DNA of 64,000 nucleotides, from positions 65,052,882-65,116,881 of the forward strand of contig OX352761.1 in assembly GCA_947095585.1 (NCBI GenBank), in the 5' to 3' direction. Below the pieces are notes generated by a model, which had not been told where the DNA came from, did no database searches, and saw nothing but the letters and a program-made list of their open reading frames with translations. Position 1 is the stretch's first letter, and each line of letters opens with the position of its first letter. Of this stretch, positions 11,060 to 21,753 are shown in pieces. Origin of the DNA: Nephrocerus scutellatus. Lineage: Eukaryota; Arthropoda; Insecta; Diptera; Pipunculidae. The position numbers were made by a program, and so were the translations under genes.

Positions 11060-11335
11060 ACTCTATTATTCAGATTTACATTCGTACTCGTGCAGTTGTT
11101 AGAATTTTAAAAGATAAACGATATTTCTGAAGAGGTGTTCTTCCAAGCTGGCATTCCCATTGCGTAAGCAATTCCATCCATCCTATTCTTCTGGACTTTT
11201 TCCGAGAAAAAAAAGGCGAGCCGTCGTGTTCCTCGTACTGACCCATAACACTTACATGCATTCCTTCCAAGGACATGCACACGATGATCATTTATCAGCT
11301 CGTGAAATATCTTGAAACGAACGTAATCCTTAATG
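11060..11335. other. Unrecognised sequence
   Basis: Two overlapping minus-strand reading frames of 71 and 84 residues exist, but neither shows a domain, and codon-like structure is weak. It may be leader sequence of the BEL/Pao element or a separate insertion. I see nothing I can name. Confidence 0.4.
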
Positions 11336-11521
11336 ACTGATAGTACAGAATTCATGTGCAACGGTGATGTGATGGCATATTTGACCGAACAATGGGACCA
11401 GTCTATTCATCAACTTAGTGAAAGCAAAGTCGTTACACTTGATTTTTTTTTAAAAACAACCCTAGCCAAAGTGGCTACATTTCGACCTAAAAAGATATAT
11501 TGTACCATAGGGTGTAGCTAA
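11336..11521 (+). pseudogene. Small LINE reverse-transcriptase fragment
   Basis: The peptide NGDVMAYLTEQWDQSIHQ then SESKVVTLD resembles the LINE RT stretch (x-YLTDRW...GES..VALDISKAFD) leading into motif A. The AFD part is shifted out of frame by an insertion near 11440-11455. Only about 180 bp is recognisable. From 11522 to 11780 I see nothing. Confidence 0.5.
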
Positions 11522-11783
11522 TCTAAGAGACATATGACCTCCCTAATGAAGGATAGTATATCCCTAGTGGCAGAGTTCCTCAGATCTGCTGACGAACATA
11601 TTTCCTAATGGAAAATATATCTTCTTAACAAAAGCAATGCTGGCATTCACAGAAAATATGCACCGATAATTCATCATTAATAGTTTGGATTGTCTTAGCC
11701 CTGGGATATTTTTCCAATGGGCTAGACGAAGTATTATTTCCCACTATCCCATCTAGGTCCCCTGTGTGGTGCAGCAAGCATAT

Positions 11784-12640
11784 CTATTTTGGAAAGGACA
11801 AGTCCCCGATAAAGATTCCAGTCCGTAGACTTAGGATCGCATCTAGCTTGCCGGAGCAATTGGGCTTTTTTGGGGCCCTTTCCTCTGTAGAAAGCAGTTG
11901 GCGTTTGACGACCCAGTGGTCTGTTCTTTGCCGACTCATCTTTCTTCCGATTTGTGTGCCCAGTGGCAACACTTTTCGTATGGGAAGAACCGGCCGGTTC
12001 GTTCCTTCTTTGCGATATTGCCCCATAGGTCTAATTACACAGAACAGCTGGGACCAGCATGCCCAGTGGCGTTTCTGGTCCAAGGAGTTGGTCTTGAGAC
12101 CTGCTTATTAGAGCTGGGTTCGGAACCGCTGTGATCAGCAAGCCCAGTCGCGCTGTGGGTCGAGGAGGCTGATTGTGTGGCCTGTTTAGTTGATATTACT
12201 CCAGAACCGTCATTATTAACATGCCCAGTGCCGCTGTTAGAAGTAGAAGAGGCAGCTTCTTTATCTAAAATGCCTCGACCAGACGCTAAAACCTTATCGG
12301 TGCTTCTAAGAATTAGCTTGACATGGCCAAAGCAGATGTTAAGCCTATTCATGGAGGCGTAATGAGTAGGCTTAGAAGGTAGGGCGTCGGGACGACACCA
12401 AACCTGACAGCACTAGCCACTTGGCTGAGCGTGAGGACGTCAGGTGTAATTAGATAGGACTTTATTGGAGCCCGGATTGGGTGGAATCTTAACATCGGAT
12501 CTAACACGCTTGGTTTCGCGTTGTTTAGAAAAAAAAAAACGGTTTTGGCTAATTCGATAGCGCTCTCTCTACTTTTTTCAATGTGTGTAGGATACCTAAA
12601 CCATCTTTTCTCTAGCGAATTCATTTGATGAATTCACCCT
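11784..12640 (-). other. Unrecognised coding-like region with Ser/Thr/Gly repeats (possible LINE ORF1)
   Basis: Minus-strand frames 12624-12349, 12352-12035 and 12083-11784 form a broken chain. The middle one has a degenerate internal repeat of about 26 residues built on (T/A)G(H/L)...GS/GP, such as GTGHVNNDGSG then ATGLADHSGSE then ATGHAGPSCS. Low-complexity Ser/Thr/Gly-rich sequence like this occurs in LINE ORF1 and gag linkers, but no conserved domain is seen and I do not assign a function. From 12641 to 13050 there is nothing recognisable except a T-run near 12805-12820. Confidence 0.35.
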
Positions 12641-13059
12641 GTTGCTGCTGGAACTGCAGTCCATCTAATGCCTTCCCAATAGTTGAGCATCCGGATTTAT
12701 CCGTGTGGATGCGTTAGAATCAAAGATGGTGGATTTAACATCTTCCAATCTGACACGCTCGCGAGCTACGGATGGGACCTGTAGGCCTATAAGTAGGCAT
12801 GACATTTTTTTTTTTTTAATTTCTGAATAGTCAGAAAGATCATTTTATTTATCTATTTCCCTTCATTATGGCCCACAGGACTAAAAAATAGGAAGAATTT
12901 ACAGTATAATTTTTACCCTATTATGGTCTATAAAAAAGCTAAGCTAAGATTAAGTAAATTTTTTTATTAAAGACTTAAAAATTAATAATAATCAATATTA
13001 TCATAAACAAAGTGATCTCTGCACAGAATTATTTAGAGCCTATTATGAGAAATTAACTA

Positions 13060-13282
13060 GCAGGATTTCGACCAAACCATTCCTGCACTGATCAAATTAT
13101 CACTATGCGTATAATATTAAATATTCAGTTAATTATCGCTCACCTCTCTACATGGTCTTTCTAGAGTTTGCACGTGCTTTTGATAGTGTAGGAAAAACCG
13201 TTATGTGGCAAATTTTGTCTAGTTATGGTGTTTCGGAAAAACTGATAAACGCCATCTAGGAGCTGTACCATCTTGGCTTTCC
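13060..13282 (+). pseudogene. 5' half of a LINE reverse transcriptase, interrupted at 13282
   Basis: In two frames: LAGFRPNHSCTDQIITMRII, then SPLYMVFLEFARAFDSVGK and WQILSSYGVSEKLINAI. These are RT motifs 2-3 and the motif A region (Asp in the F-D-x-A-F-D-S motif changed to Glu). The reading ends where the LTR begins. The next expected motifs (NIYSGIKKGCTLSPLLF and YADD) occur at 22400-22600, so the LTR element probably inserted into this LINE. Confidence 0.65.
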
Positions 13283-13518
13283 TGTTATACGCACACACCC
13301 CGTGCTTTCGCGAACCAGAAGAGGGAGTATGCGGGCGCTTCGAATATTTAAATCAAACACAAAAGGTTATCTTTGTTTGTTAATTTTATTTATGTAATGT
13401 GTTTATATTTATTCTTATGTTACGTTATGTTATATTATGTAATTCTTATGTTACGTCTTTGACGTTTTACTTTAGACTGCCGCCCTAAGTAATCGCATAG
13501 CAGTGGTCTTTTATAACA
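13283..13518 (-). repeat. LTR (3' copy) of the composite gypsy element
   Basis: 236 bp, starting TGTTATACGCAC and ending TTTTATAACA, so the ends form a TGTTATA/TATAACA inverted pair. It matches 21754-21981 along its whole length, apart from small indels (for example a GGCGCT insertion near 13334) and substitutions. Confidence 0.85.
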
Positions 13519-14216
13519 TTATGGGTGGATCGAGAAGGTAAAAATTTTCTTCAAACGAGAATAAAAATCATCGTAATAAATCGCCGTATAAAAAAACACT
13601 ATTTTAACCACTGGTACGAAAACTATAGTTGGCGTACAAATTTGATTGTACATATTTGTATATGTATTGTATAAGTTTTGTAAGACCTCGGTGTGTTAAA
13701 ATGCATAAATTTAATTTTTTTCTATTAGACTGAAAATTTGCTTGGATTTAATTAATTAATTCCGTGGAACTTAAGGAACATACGAAAAAAAAAATTGGCC
13801 GAATTGGTCGAGCCGTTCTCGAGTTATGCGCTTAGCAACATTCATTTTTATTTATATAGAAGATAGATATATATATATATATATATATTTTTTATATATA
13901 CTTTTATATCAAATCAAATTTTATAGGTAAATATAATAATTTTATGTTTAATATAATATTATGTATGGTAATATAATATTGTGTGATAGTAATATAATGT
14001 GGTAGTAATATAAAATAATATGATAGTAGCATGTATATAGTTAATAAAAATTCATATGACAATGACAAAAATAAAATATGAACAGTATGTTATAATGCTA
14101 TAATTAAAGTTACCAGTATAATTAAAGCTAGAAATAGAATTATACATTGCTTTTTTTTATAAACAGGTAAACCGGTTTTTTAAAGCTAAACTATATAGGG
14201 GTTTTTTTTTATAATT
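13519..14216. other. AT-rich interior with a Helitron-derived fragment
   Basis: No gene. 13750-13865 is the inverted complement of 18815-18910, a Helitron leader segment containing a TTGCTTAGCGCATAACTCGA stretch (here on the minus strand). A TA microsatellite lies at about 13868-13910, followed by AT-rich sequence with repeated taatataat motifs to 14100. Confidence 0.65.
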
Positions 14217-14606
14217 TTAGAACGAATCTAGCTGTTTTAGGGACCTTTGTTTTCGTTGGTCTGTTCGCTGTTGTTTTTTAAATGACATCGAGGTTATAAG
14301 GATAGTAATTATGAAATAGATTAAGGCATAATGATGGACGTTATGTGGGTTAATGGATTTTAAATCATAACTCTCAACTTTTAATTCCTCAATTCGTTCA
14401 GACAATTTGGTTAGTTCGTGAGGTGCCGAGTTTCTTATAATTACTGTTTTTTCTTGACTATTTAAAGTGATTATTTTATTAGTAGGGATGAAACTTGAAA
14501 TATTAAGGGAGGGTATAAAAAAATTGTTAATAGTATTTGATCTAGTGTTTTGGCTTTTAATGGTAAAGTCTTTAGTTCTTATATAGCATTTGTTATCGGT
14601 TTTCAA
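14217..14606 (-). pseudogene. Env C-terminal remnant with transmembrane segment (insect errantivirus-like)
   Basis: 129 residues. A hydrophobic stretch around residues 90-107 (HHYALIYFIITILITSM) is followed by a basic tail (KKQQRTDQRKQRSLKQ). This is the layout at the end of envelope-like proteins of insect endogenous Ty3/gypsy elements, a membrane anchor plus a short cytoplasmic tail. It sits between RNase H and the 3' LTR, the correct place. The surface and fusion portions are absent, so nothing functional remains. Confidence 0.6.
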
Positions 14607-14743
14607 AATTCCAGCATTTGCTAAAGTATAGGCGTTTATTTTGTTTGAGCAATTTTCATCTATATTATACTCTTATAAAGTGAAATAAGGCCAAGTATTT
14701 TGCTGTTGAAGTTGAATCCAAATTATAGATACATTTGTTACTC

Positions 14744-15330
14744 TTATGTCACACGAACTTGGAAGTGTTTTTGTTTTCTTGAGAATTGTCTGTTAATTTT
14801 TGTGCAGAGTGTGCTGGGTACAAAAAAAATCGTCCGTGATTCGTCGTTCCCAGAAGGGTTGGAGGTTGTTGTTAGTTGTGCTGTTTCATTATTTTGGCCT
14901 TGTGATATCGTTTTACTTCTGGTTGTTACGAGTACCTTATTGTTTGTTTCTATACGACTGAATGCGTCAGCAACTACATTGGATTTGCCAGACTTATAAA
15001 TTATTTCGTATTCAAATTCACTTAAGAGTATTCTCCACCGGGCTAGTCTCGAAGTAGGATCCTTAAGGTTCATTAACCATTGTAAGGGCTTATGGTCGGT
15101 GTATATCTTAAATCTTTTTCCGTAAATATATGGGCGAAATTCTTTCACGGCAAATATAATGGCTAACAATTCTTTCTCGGTGGTATTATATCTGGTTTCC
15201 GCATCATTTAGGGTTCGACTGATAAAACAGATTGGCTTATCTTGCCCTATGGTACCCTGGGATAGAACGGCTCCTAGCGCCAAGTCGCTTGCATCCGTAG
15301 TGATTATGGGGATTGTGGTCTATGCGCGCG
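14744..15330 (-). pseudogene. Ty3/gypsy RNase H and tether region
   Basis: Begins [20 protein letters not shown], with the first RNase H Asp, at the edge of a satellite-1 carrier. It continues [32 protein letters not shown] and [13 protein letters not shown], all standard 17.6/297-type RNase H landmarks. The C-terminal tail is low-complexity, and the ORF stops where integrase should start. The RT upstream is cut off by the satellite carrier at about 15325. Confidence 0.88.
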
Positions 15331-16405
15331 CAGCGCAGCAGTGAGACACTGTTATCCAAATGTTGTGATCAACAGAAGTGAGACACTGTTATTCCAAATG
15401 TTGTGATCAACAGAAGTGAACCACTTTTAAATGTCAGTACTTTGGGAACTAAGCCATTTCTCAAGGGATTCGTATGAAACTCGGAATGTAGGACTAATAT
15501 GTGACTATCAGACTTGTTCCTGTGGAAATTCTGGGATCTGGCCAACAGGGCCTGGGATTTTTGGAACCAAGCCATTTCTCAAGGGATTCGTATGAAACTC
15601 GGAATGTAGGACTAATATGTGACTATAAGACTTGCTCCTATGGAAATTCTAGGATCTGGCCAATAGGGTCTGGGATTTTTGGAACTAAGCCATTTCTCAA
15701 GGGATTTGTATGAAACTCGGAATGAAGGACTAATGTGTGACTATAAGACTTGTTCCTATGGAAATTCTGGGATCTGGCGAATAGGGTCTGGGATTTTGGG
15801 AACCAAGCCAACCAAGGGATTCGTATGAAACTCGGAATGTACGACTAATATGTGACTATAAGACTTGTTCCTATGGAAATTCTGGGATCTGGCCAATATG
15901 GTCTGGGATTTTTGGAACCAAGCCATTTCACAAGGGATTCGTATGAAACTCTGAATGTAGGACTAATATGTGACTATATGACTTGTTCCTATGGAAATTC
16001 TTGGATCTGGCCAATAGGGTCTGGGATTTTTGGAACCAAGCCAATCAAGGGATTCGTATGAAACTCGGAATGTAGGACTAATATGTGACTATAAGACTTG
16101 TTCCTATGGAAATTCTGGGATCTGGCCAATAGGGTCTGGGATTTTTGGAACCAAGCCATTTCTCAAGGGATTCGTATGAAACTCGGAATGTAGGACTAAT
16201 ATTATGACTATAAGACTTGTTCCTATGAAAATTCTGCGATCTGGCCAATAGAATAGAACACGCACATATTTTTGACGTGACAACGTCTCACTATAAGGGG
16301 TGCATGTTCAAAAAGTCAAATGTTAAATGTCCACTGTTGTGATCAACAGAATGTGCCACTGTTGTGATCAACAGAATGCTCACACTCTTGTGGTCACTGT
16401 TAATG
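15325..16405 (+). mobile_element. Satellite-1 carrier element (non-autonomous, Helitron-like ends)
   Basis: Left flank 15339-15420 has two units of a 37-bp repeat (AGTGAGACACTGTTATCCAA, then ATGTTGTGATCAACAG). The middle (15425-16252) holds seven 118-bp satellite-1 units. The right flank (16253-16405) contains TTTTTGACGTGACAACGTCT followed by more TGTTGTGATCAACAG units. The same flank parts occur, inverted, at 25571-25768, so satellite and flanks travel together. It interrupts the gypsy RNase H/RT. Confidence 0.65.
15425..16252 (+). repeat. Satellite 1, seven-unit array
   Basis: Units of about 118 bp with landmarks TTGTTCCTATGGAAATTCTG, GATCTGGCCAATAGGGTCTG, GGAACCAAGCCATTTCTCAA and GGGATTCGTATGAAACTCGG. 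Two units carry a short deletion (GCCAACCAAGG and GCCAATCAAGG in place of GCCATTTCTCAAGG). Confidence 0.93.
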
Positions 16406-16410
16406 TTAAA

Positions 16411-18240
16411 ATATCAAGAAGGCGTACCGAACTTGAAAATTTGAGAATCGCCTAGAGAAGGCTATAGTTAGAAATTTTCATTTCAGTGTCGTTTGGCATT
16501 TTGTGCATAAAAGTTTGAATGGTTTTTGCATTTTTTAATTATTATAAAAAGTTTTACAGTAATTTATTTTTTGTTGTTTACATTAAACAATATTTCCTTG
16601 TATTGCAGATATTAGCTTTAATATATTTAAGTAATAATCTTCTACAAAAAATAATTTTAAACACAGATTTTCACAAAACGAAATCCCATCTTTCCGAATT
16701 ATAATCGTTTAATTCATATTATCTATATATATTAACTATAAACATCCCTTTTTACTGATAGTTCACTATATATAAATAAGGAAAAAAAATATAAAAGATA
16801 ATTTTTAACAGCGCTTACTTCTCCTACTACTATCGACGCAACTGCATTACTATGTTTGTGCAGTGATATGATATATTTAATATGTACCCACCTCACAATA
16901 AATTGTTATGAACATTTAAATCAGGTTATAAATTATTTATTCTGTTGTATTTGATGTGATTGATGATCATGTATGTAGTTTTAATAACATACAATCAAGC
17001 AGAGCAGAACGAAACAAACATATGCAGTAGTAGGCTGCGGTCAAGAATTCAGCCGCTGCGCAGTTTATTCTCCATTTTGGTCAAAAATTCAATTTTCAGC
17101 CAATGCATTAAAGAAAAGTCGACTGCGTAGTTACGCAGCTACTTAAAATTGGATGCAAATAGCCAAATGTAAATGTCAAATTGTCGCCCTAGTCGGTTCA
17201 AAATATAGCCGCAATTTCGTGCATACCGACTGCCTGCCATTTTTTTGTGCAGCACAAGCTGCGAAGCTACTTAATTCTTCACCGCAGCCGTAGTGATAGT
17301 ATAGTCTCTGTTCATTTTCTATCAGTGCTCTGCTCTGCTCTTTCTATCAACATTGCATAATTGATACAGTGCTCTGTGAGAGAGAAAAAAAAATACAAAT
17401 TTTGTTGCTGCTATTTCCTTTTCTTTTGGCTTATCTTATCCTTAGTCATTTATACAGTAAGTTTGATTACTGGTTTGATTTTTTAATATCAAGAAGGCGT
17501 ACAGTACTTGAAAATTTGATAATCGCCTAGAGAAGACTATATTTAGAAATTTTCATTTCAGTGTCGTTTGGCATTTTGTGCATAAAAGTTTGAATGGTTT
17601 TTGCATTTTTTAATTATTATAAAAAGTATTACAGTAATTTATTAATTGTTATTTACATTAAACAATATTTCCTTGTATTGCAGATATTAGCTTTAATATA
17701 TTTAAGTAATAATCTTCTACAAAAAATCATTTTGAACACAGATTTTTTTTATATAAAAATGAAGCTAAATTTAACATTATAAAAATGCCAGTCTCTCAGT
17801 CAAAGAAGAGATGTTCGATCGTAAGTTGGATGTCTGCCACTGAACAATGAACTACCATCGACCATTGAGTCAACCATCAAATATCATACATGGCATTAAG
17901 ATTAAGCATCGGTTCAATATAACTATTCGATCATTTACAGAAATAAGAGAACAATGCAAAAGAAATTAAATGAGAAATAATTGGCCTGCGTGTTTCAAAG
18001 TGACATTCTTACCTTACCATTTCCAAGCATGGGCAGCACTACTAACTACTTTTCTCTTCTAATTTAATTCAAAACTACTCAAATTTTTTATGAGTTGAAA
18101 CCAAAAGCTCCATTACTGTGTTTGGGCAGTAATATGCAATATGCAGCAACTTCAAAGTTAGTGGCTATGAACATTAAAATTCGCTTATAAATAATTTATA
18201 TATAATGTGATGTGATGATGATGTATGTGATGAGCTACAG
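16411..18240. repeat. AT-rich block duplicated in direct orientation
   Basis: 16411-16700 and 17486-17765 match at offset 1075 with few changes, starting ATATCAAGAAGGCGTAC. The match continues more weakly: 16845-16990 resembles 18110-18240 (both have CATTACT-TGTTTG-GCAGT then ATGTGAT-GATGATG-TATGT). The first copy carries the MITE at 17033-17289. The twin 50-residue reading frames at 16519 and 17594 follow from the duplication and show no domain. No known element is recognised. Confidence 0.7.
17033..17289. mobile_element. Candidate MITE with terminal inverted repeats
   Basis: 257 bp. The left end GGCTGCGGTCAAGAATTCAG and the right end (reverse complement) GGCTGCGGTGAAGAATTAAG are inverted repeats of about 36 bp. 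GTA flanks both sides as a possible 3-bp target duplication. Inside, 17123-17138 is a perfect hairpin (CTGCGTA, GT, TACGCAG). No coding capacity. The superfamily is unassigned. Confidence 0.6.
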
Positions 18241-18295
18241 TGCAAGTCGTAGGACTTGTTTTTAGTATAGAAAAAATATATTTTTAATATATCCG

Positions 18296-18405
18296 TCCGT
18301 GTTTATGTCCCACAGACAACAAGATCTTTGTTTTCTTTTGTTTCGTCCCGGACAGACGTTGTCACGCTCAAAACCCACGGCCGTGTCTTCGACACAGCCT
18401 ACCCT
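18296..18405 (-). mobile_element. Helitron-like terminal fragment
   Basis: On the minus strand it starts AGGCTGTGTCGAAGACACGG (with a GTGTC/GACAC hairpin) and continues TTGAGCGTGACAACGTCTGT then CCGGGACGAAA. 42660-42730 has the same sequence on the plus strand. It abuts the gag fragment at 18405. The TGACAACGTCT core matches the Helitron end at 21041-21050. Confidence 0.55.
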
Positions 18406-18780
18406 GTTCTTTTTTTTATATCAGCCCCTCCATAAGCCTTTGCTATTAACCTAATTTGGTCGTTCTTTAGCCCATCCTCAAAGACCTGAATTGCTAAAAT
18501 TGGGTTTTCTTCCACCAGAAATTTTCTGACTGTCTCATCGCTGGCTGTGGCAAAGGTAGCAGAGTTGAGACCGTTCAAAGCTGTGCAAACACGCTCACCA
18601 AATTCTTTAACCGTTTCCTTGAAACGTTGTTTGGTGGTTAACAAGTCATTTTGAGCAGAGAAGCGCGTTTTCACTTCCTTATACTCAGACTATAATTTTT
18701 CTTTGAGCGCTGCCCAAGTTGGAAGAGAGTTAAACTGAGTCAACTCAAAAGGGGGACCTTGAAACCTAATTAAGGGACTT
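18405..18780 (-). pseudogene. Ty3/gypsy gag fragment
   Basis: Reading down: FNSLPTWAALKEKL, then KTRFSAQNDLLTTKQRFKET, VKEFGERVCTALNGLN, and VRKFLVEENPILAIQVFEDG. This is the capsid-like helical part of 17.6/297-class gag (W-x-x-LK...F...Q...E...EF..R). It is truncated on both sides by Helitron sequences, with one stop near 18690. Its position downstream of the primer-binding site on the minus strand supports membership in the 13283-21981 element. Confidence 0.7.
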
Positions 18781-18971
18781 TTTAAAATAATAATATATCT
18801 ATATATCTTCTTCTATATAAATAAAAATGAATGTTGCTTAGCGCATAACTCGAGAACGGATCGACCAATTCGGCTAATTTTTTTTTCGTATGTTCCTTAA
18901 GTTCCACGGAATGTTTTTGATTACAAAAAAAAACTTTTTTTATTGTGTTCCGTGTGATTACATTTAGACCC

Positions 18972-19440
18972 ATGCCGCCAAAACGTGGGCGCAGTAATTT
19001 GGGTCGAAGAACTCGAAATGCTACAAACCAAGCAAATTTTCAATCTAATAGATCAACATGAAGACCGAAATGGAATTGAAAGGATTAGGTTACGTTCAAC
19101 GCGTCGTCTTCGAACTGCTTCCAATGTTTCACGAGCGGCTTTCAGTTACGATGTTTCAATTGACTACAGTTCCTACGAATGCGTTGCTATTGGACCTATG
19201 AACTTAGTTTGCCCATATTGTAAGGCATTGAAATACAAAAATTAAGCAAGTGGATTGAGTTGCGCAAATGGAATAGTGAAATTAGCGCCATTGATTCCTC
19301 CACCATAGCCATTGTACTCATTGGCTTCAGGAACTGGAACTGAATCTATACATTTCCTTACAAACATACAAAAATATAAAAACTGCTTCATAATTTTTAA
19401 TGCCGTCTCGATCATAACTGACGATAGGAACGACATATTT
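18972..19440 (+). pseudogene. Helitron Rep/helicase N-terminal region
   Basis: Starts MPPKRGRSNLGRRTRNATNQ, a typical Helitron N-terminus. Across two further frames it shows RLRSTRRLRTASNVSRAAFS, YECVAIGPMNLVCPYCKALK (a Cys-x2-Cys zinc-binding motif) and HFLTNIQKYKNCF. These are ordered landmarks of the region before the Rep HUH domain in fly Helitrons. Several stops and shifts are present. The HUH nuclease itself is gone. Confidence 0.7.
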
Positions 19441-19729
19441 GGTTGATTTTTTTTGTTTTGTTTGTTATGCTCGCGGAGAAAATTTTAGCCAAAGAAAATT
19501 CGAGAAAAAAAAAGGAAGTAGGAAAACTTGGAAAACGATATTGTTTGAGGAAAAACTCAATTGAATGTTTTCGGTAAAATAAAAAAAACTGGAAGAACGA
19601 AAAAAAAAAATGATTTTTTTTTACTTTTATGTTGATTCGCGATCTCTTCAATACAAGTCGTTATTTCATTTCTATTCCAATAAATTCGAATTGTTTGAGT
19701 TACGTGCGCAAGTGTCATTTGCACGGTCT

Positions 19730-19985
19730 TTCTTTTGCGATCTGTCAACGCATCCCGATGATTCCGGCCGACATGCCATTAGACTTTAAGAGATTGCAGT
19801 TTCGGGAGCGGTTTGCATTTCAATAAACAAATCACAAGGGCAGTCAATTAGTGTTTGAAGCATTTACCTTGAAAATGCATACTTCTCGCGTGGTCAATGG
19901 TATGTCGCCTCTTCCAGTGTCGGAAAACCATCAGCGTTGTTTGTTAACGTGCCAGACGTTGAAGTAAAACTTTTTTGGGAAAAAA
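19730..19985 (+). pseudogene. Helitron helicase C-terminus (PIF1-like)
   Basis: PLDFKRLQFRERFAFQ is followed after a stop and a lost TINK motif by HKGSQLVFEAF, then HTSRVVNGMSPLPVSENHQR. This aligns by eye with the helicase motif VI region (F..T.NK.QGQ...GL.L....F.HGQLYVA.SRV). The ATPase motifs I-V are deleted. Confidence 0.6.
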
Positions 19986-20720
19986 AGACCTCCAAAAGAC
20001 CATCAAAAGACCGCCACAACACCAAAAAAAAAATTCCGAAAGACCCTTAATAACAAAAGAAACTCAAAAATCACAAAAAAACCATTACAGACCCCCCAAA
20101 AGATCCTCAAAAGACCCCTAAAAGACTTCTCAAGAGACCCCCATAAGACCCTCTAAATACCCCCCAAAAGACCCTCAAAAGCCCCATGAGACCCTTAAAG
20201 GACCTCTAAAAGACTCTCAAAGAACCTCAAAAGAAGCATTAAAAAAAGCAAAAAAAAACCCCCATAAGACACTCAAAAGCCACAAAAACCCCTCAAAGAA
20301 CCCCCAACAGACTCTCAAGAGACCCCCAAGAGGCCCCCAAAAGACTCTCAAACGCTTAAAAACGTTTAAAAAACCAAAAATAACCCCAAAAAGACCATCA
20401 AAAGACCGCAAAAAGACCCTCAAAAGCCCCATGAGACCCTTAAAGGACCTCTAAAAGACTCTCAAAAGACCTCAAAAGAAGCATTAAAAAAAGCCAAAAA
20501 AAACCCCATAAGACACTCAAAAGCCACAAAAACCCCTCAAAGAACCCCCAACAGACTCTCAAGAGACCCCCAAGAGGCCCCCAAAAGACTCTCAAAACGC
20601 TTAAAAACGTTAAAAAAACCAAAAATGACCCCCATAAGACCATCAATAGACCGCAAAAAGACCCTCAAAAGACCTTCAAAAGATCCCCAAAAGACCCCCC
20701 AGAAGACCATTAAAGACTAT
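19985..20720. repeat. AAAAGACCC minisatellite with a 245-bp internal duplication
   Basis: Short imperfect repeats of AAAAGACCCTCAAAAGACC type, with one strand purine-rich in blocks. 20171-20415 and 20416-20660 are near copies at offset 245. The minus-strand ORFs over it (Gly/Phe/Leu-rich) are repeat artefacts. From 20721 to 21490 I see AT-rich sequence, the Helitron end near 21041-21065 and a GCTGCTGCT-like triplet run near 21120-21150, but no gene. Confidence 0.85.
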
Positions 20721-21489
20721 ACCGAATTTCATACAAATCGGTTGAGAAAATTTAAAAATGTAACACAATAATGTGACTCAAAATTGCAACAGAAAGGAAA
20801 TAGTGATGTTCAAGCGAATAATCGAAACAAACAAAGGCTTTGTTTCGATTGGTTTTCTATGACATTACAATCGAAATGTAAACAAAACACCTTGAGATTA
20901 ATTGTAATTTCAAATTTAATAAAAGATAATAAATCATTTGGTTGACGTTTTTTTCTCATTTTTACTTTGATTTAATATTTCGCACAGCTTTTCACAAGTC
21001 CACAAAACGATCACAAACAAATTTATTGAACGTGGGACAGGACAACGTCTGTCGGGTCAGCTACTAAGTATAAATAAAGAAAAATACAATATATAATGAA
21101 ATCTAAATAAATACTGCTGCTACCGCCGTTGTTGTTGGTGCTGCTGCTGCTTATGATGTGGTTGACAATTATGCTGTCCACCTCCTAAATTGCTCAGGTT
21201 TTTTTTCTCGGTTTTTATATTTTTTTTATTTTTTTCGCGCTTTTATTTAAATTTTTTTTTTGATTTTTCATGTTTTGTGTGATTATTAATTGTTTCATTC
21301 ACTTTCACTACTTTTCCTGGTGTATAGCCCCAGTACGTTGATTTAAATTTTAAAATATATATAATAATTTTTATTAATTTTTTTTTAAGTGAAACTACGA
21401 CGTAACGGTAAGCAGAAAATTTAGTAGGGTATCAAAAATAAAATTGTGTTACGTTTTTTTGTTCCGATTTTGTGTTCGGATTTTGTGTC

Positions 21490-21715
21490 ATATGATTGAA
21501 TTATGGGAACTAAGCCATTTTTCAAGCGATTTGTTAGGGACAGGAATTTTGGGAACCAAGCCATTTCTCAAGGGATTCGTATGAAACTCGGAATATAGGA
21601 CTTATATTTCTCATTGTCATCTCATCTCATCATTAATCGTAATATCGGCAACAACGTCAATAAAGTTTCACTTCAACCGCGCGTAAAAGTTACACGCACT
21701 TTTTTTTTGTAGTCG
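21490..21715 (+). repeat. Satellite-1 fragment and carrier terminus
   Basis: 21505-21605 is about one satellite-1 unit (GGGAACCAAGCCATTTCTCA and GGGATTCGTATGAAACTCGG). 21606-21715 is the reverse complement of the carrier end seen at 23950-24050: AGTGCGTGTAACTTTTACGC, then TTGAAGTGAAACTTT, then TTGACGTTGTTGCC. Here the fragment lies just downstream of the gypsy primer-binding site on the minus strand. Confidence 0.75.
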
Positions 21716-21732
21716 GGCTCTTTTTAATGGGA

Positions 21733-21749
21733 CCCCACTGCTGCCACCA
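21733..21749 (-). promoter_or_regulatory. Primer-binding site of the composite gypsy element
   Basis: The minus strand reads TGGTGGCAGCAGTGGGG, four bases (AAAT) after the LTR end. It starts with TGG and resembles the 3' end of a class II (Leu/Ser-type) tRNA. This fixes the element on the minus strand and 21754-21981 as its 5' LTR. Confidence 0.65.
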
Positions 21750-21753
21750 ATTT

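Larger units (their letters stand above)
7309..11060 (-). mobile_element. Second BEL/Pao element, heavily decayed
   Basis: On the minus strand the domains run in element order: gag remnant (about 10830-10500), reverse transcriptase (about 10200-9080), RNase H (8993-8439) and integrase (about 8430-7309). Frames are broken throughout and a 211-bp RT segment is tandemly duplicated. The gag and protease region between 10200 and 10500 is barely readable. No LTR was found at either edge. The protein sequence differs from the first BEL element, so this is another family or a much older copy. Confidence 0.8.
18790..21060 (+). mobile_element. Internally deleted Helitron
   Basis: The plus-strand leader (18815-18910, with GCTTAGCGCATAACTCGAGA) precedes ATG at 18972, then a Rep N-terminal region. 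After about 19440 the reading jumps to the helicase C-terminus (19730-19985), so most of Rep and helicase is deleted. A purine-rich minisatellite follows (19985-20720), then an AT-rich 3' end finishing in GGACAACGTCTGTCGGGTCA and GCTACTAAG near 21065. It lies inside the gag/leader part of the LTR element. Confidence 0.65.

Noticed and set aside
14217..15330. A functional envelope or infectious provirus
   Set aside because: Only an env tail, an RNase H piece and a gag fragment remain; protease, most of RT and integrase are absent.
20217..20646. Gly/Phe/Leu-rich minus-strand ORFs resembling membrane proteins
   Set aside because: Translation of the AAAAGACCC minisatellite, with two near-identical copies from its 245-bp duplication.
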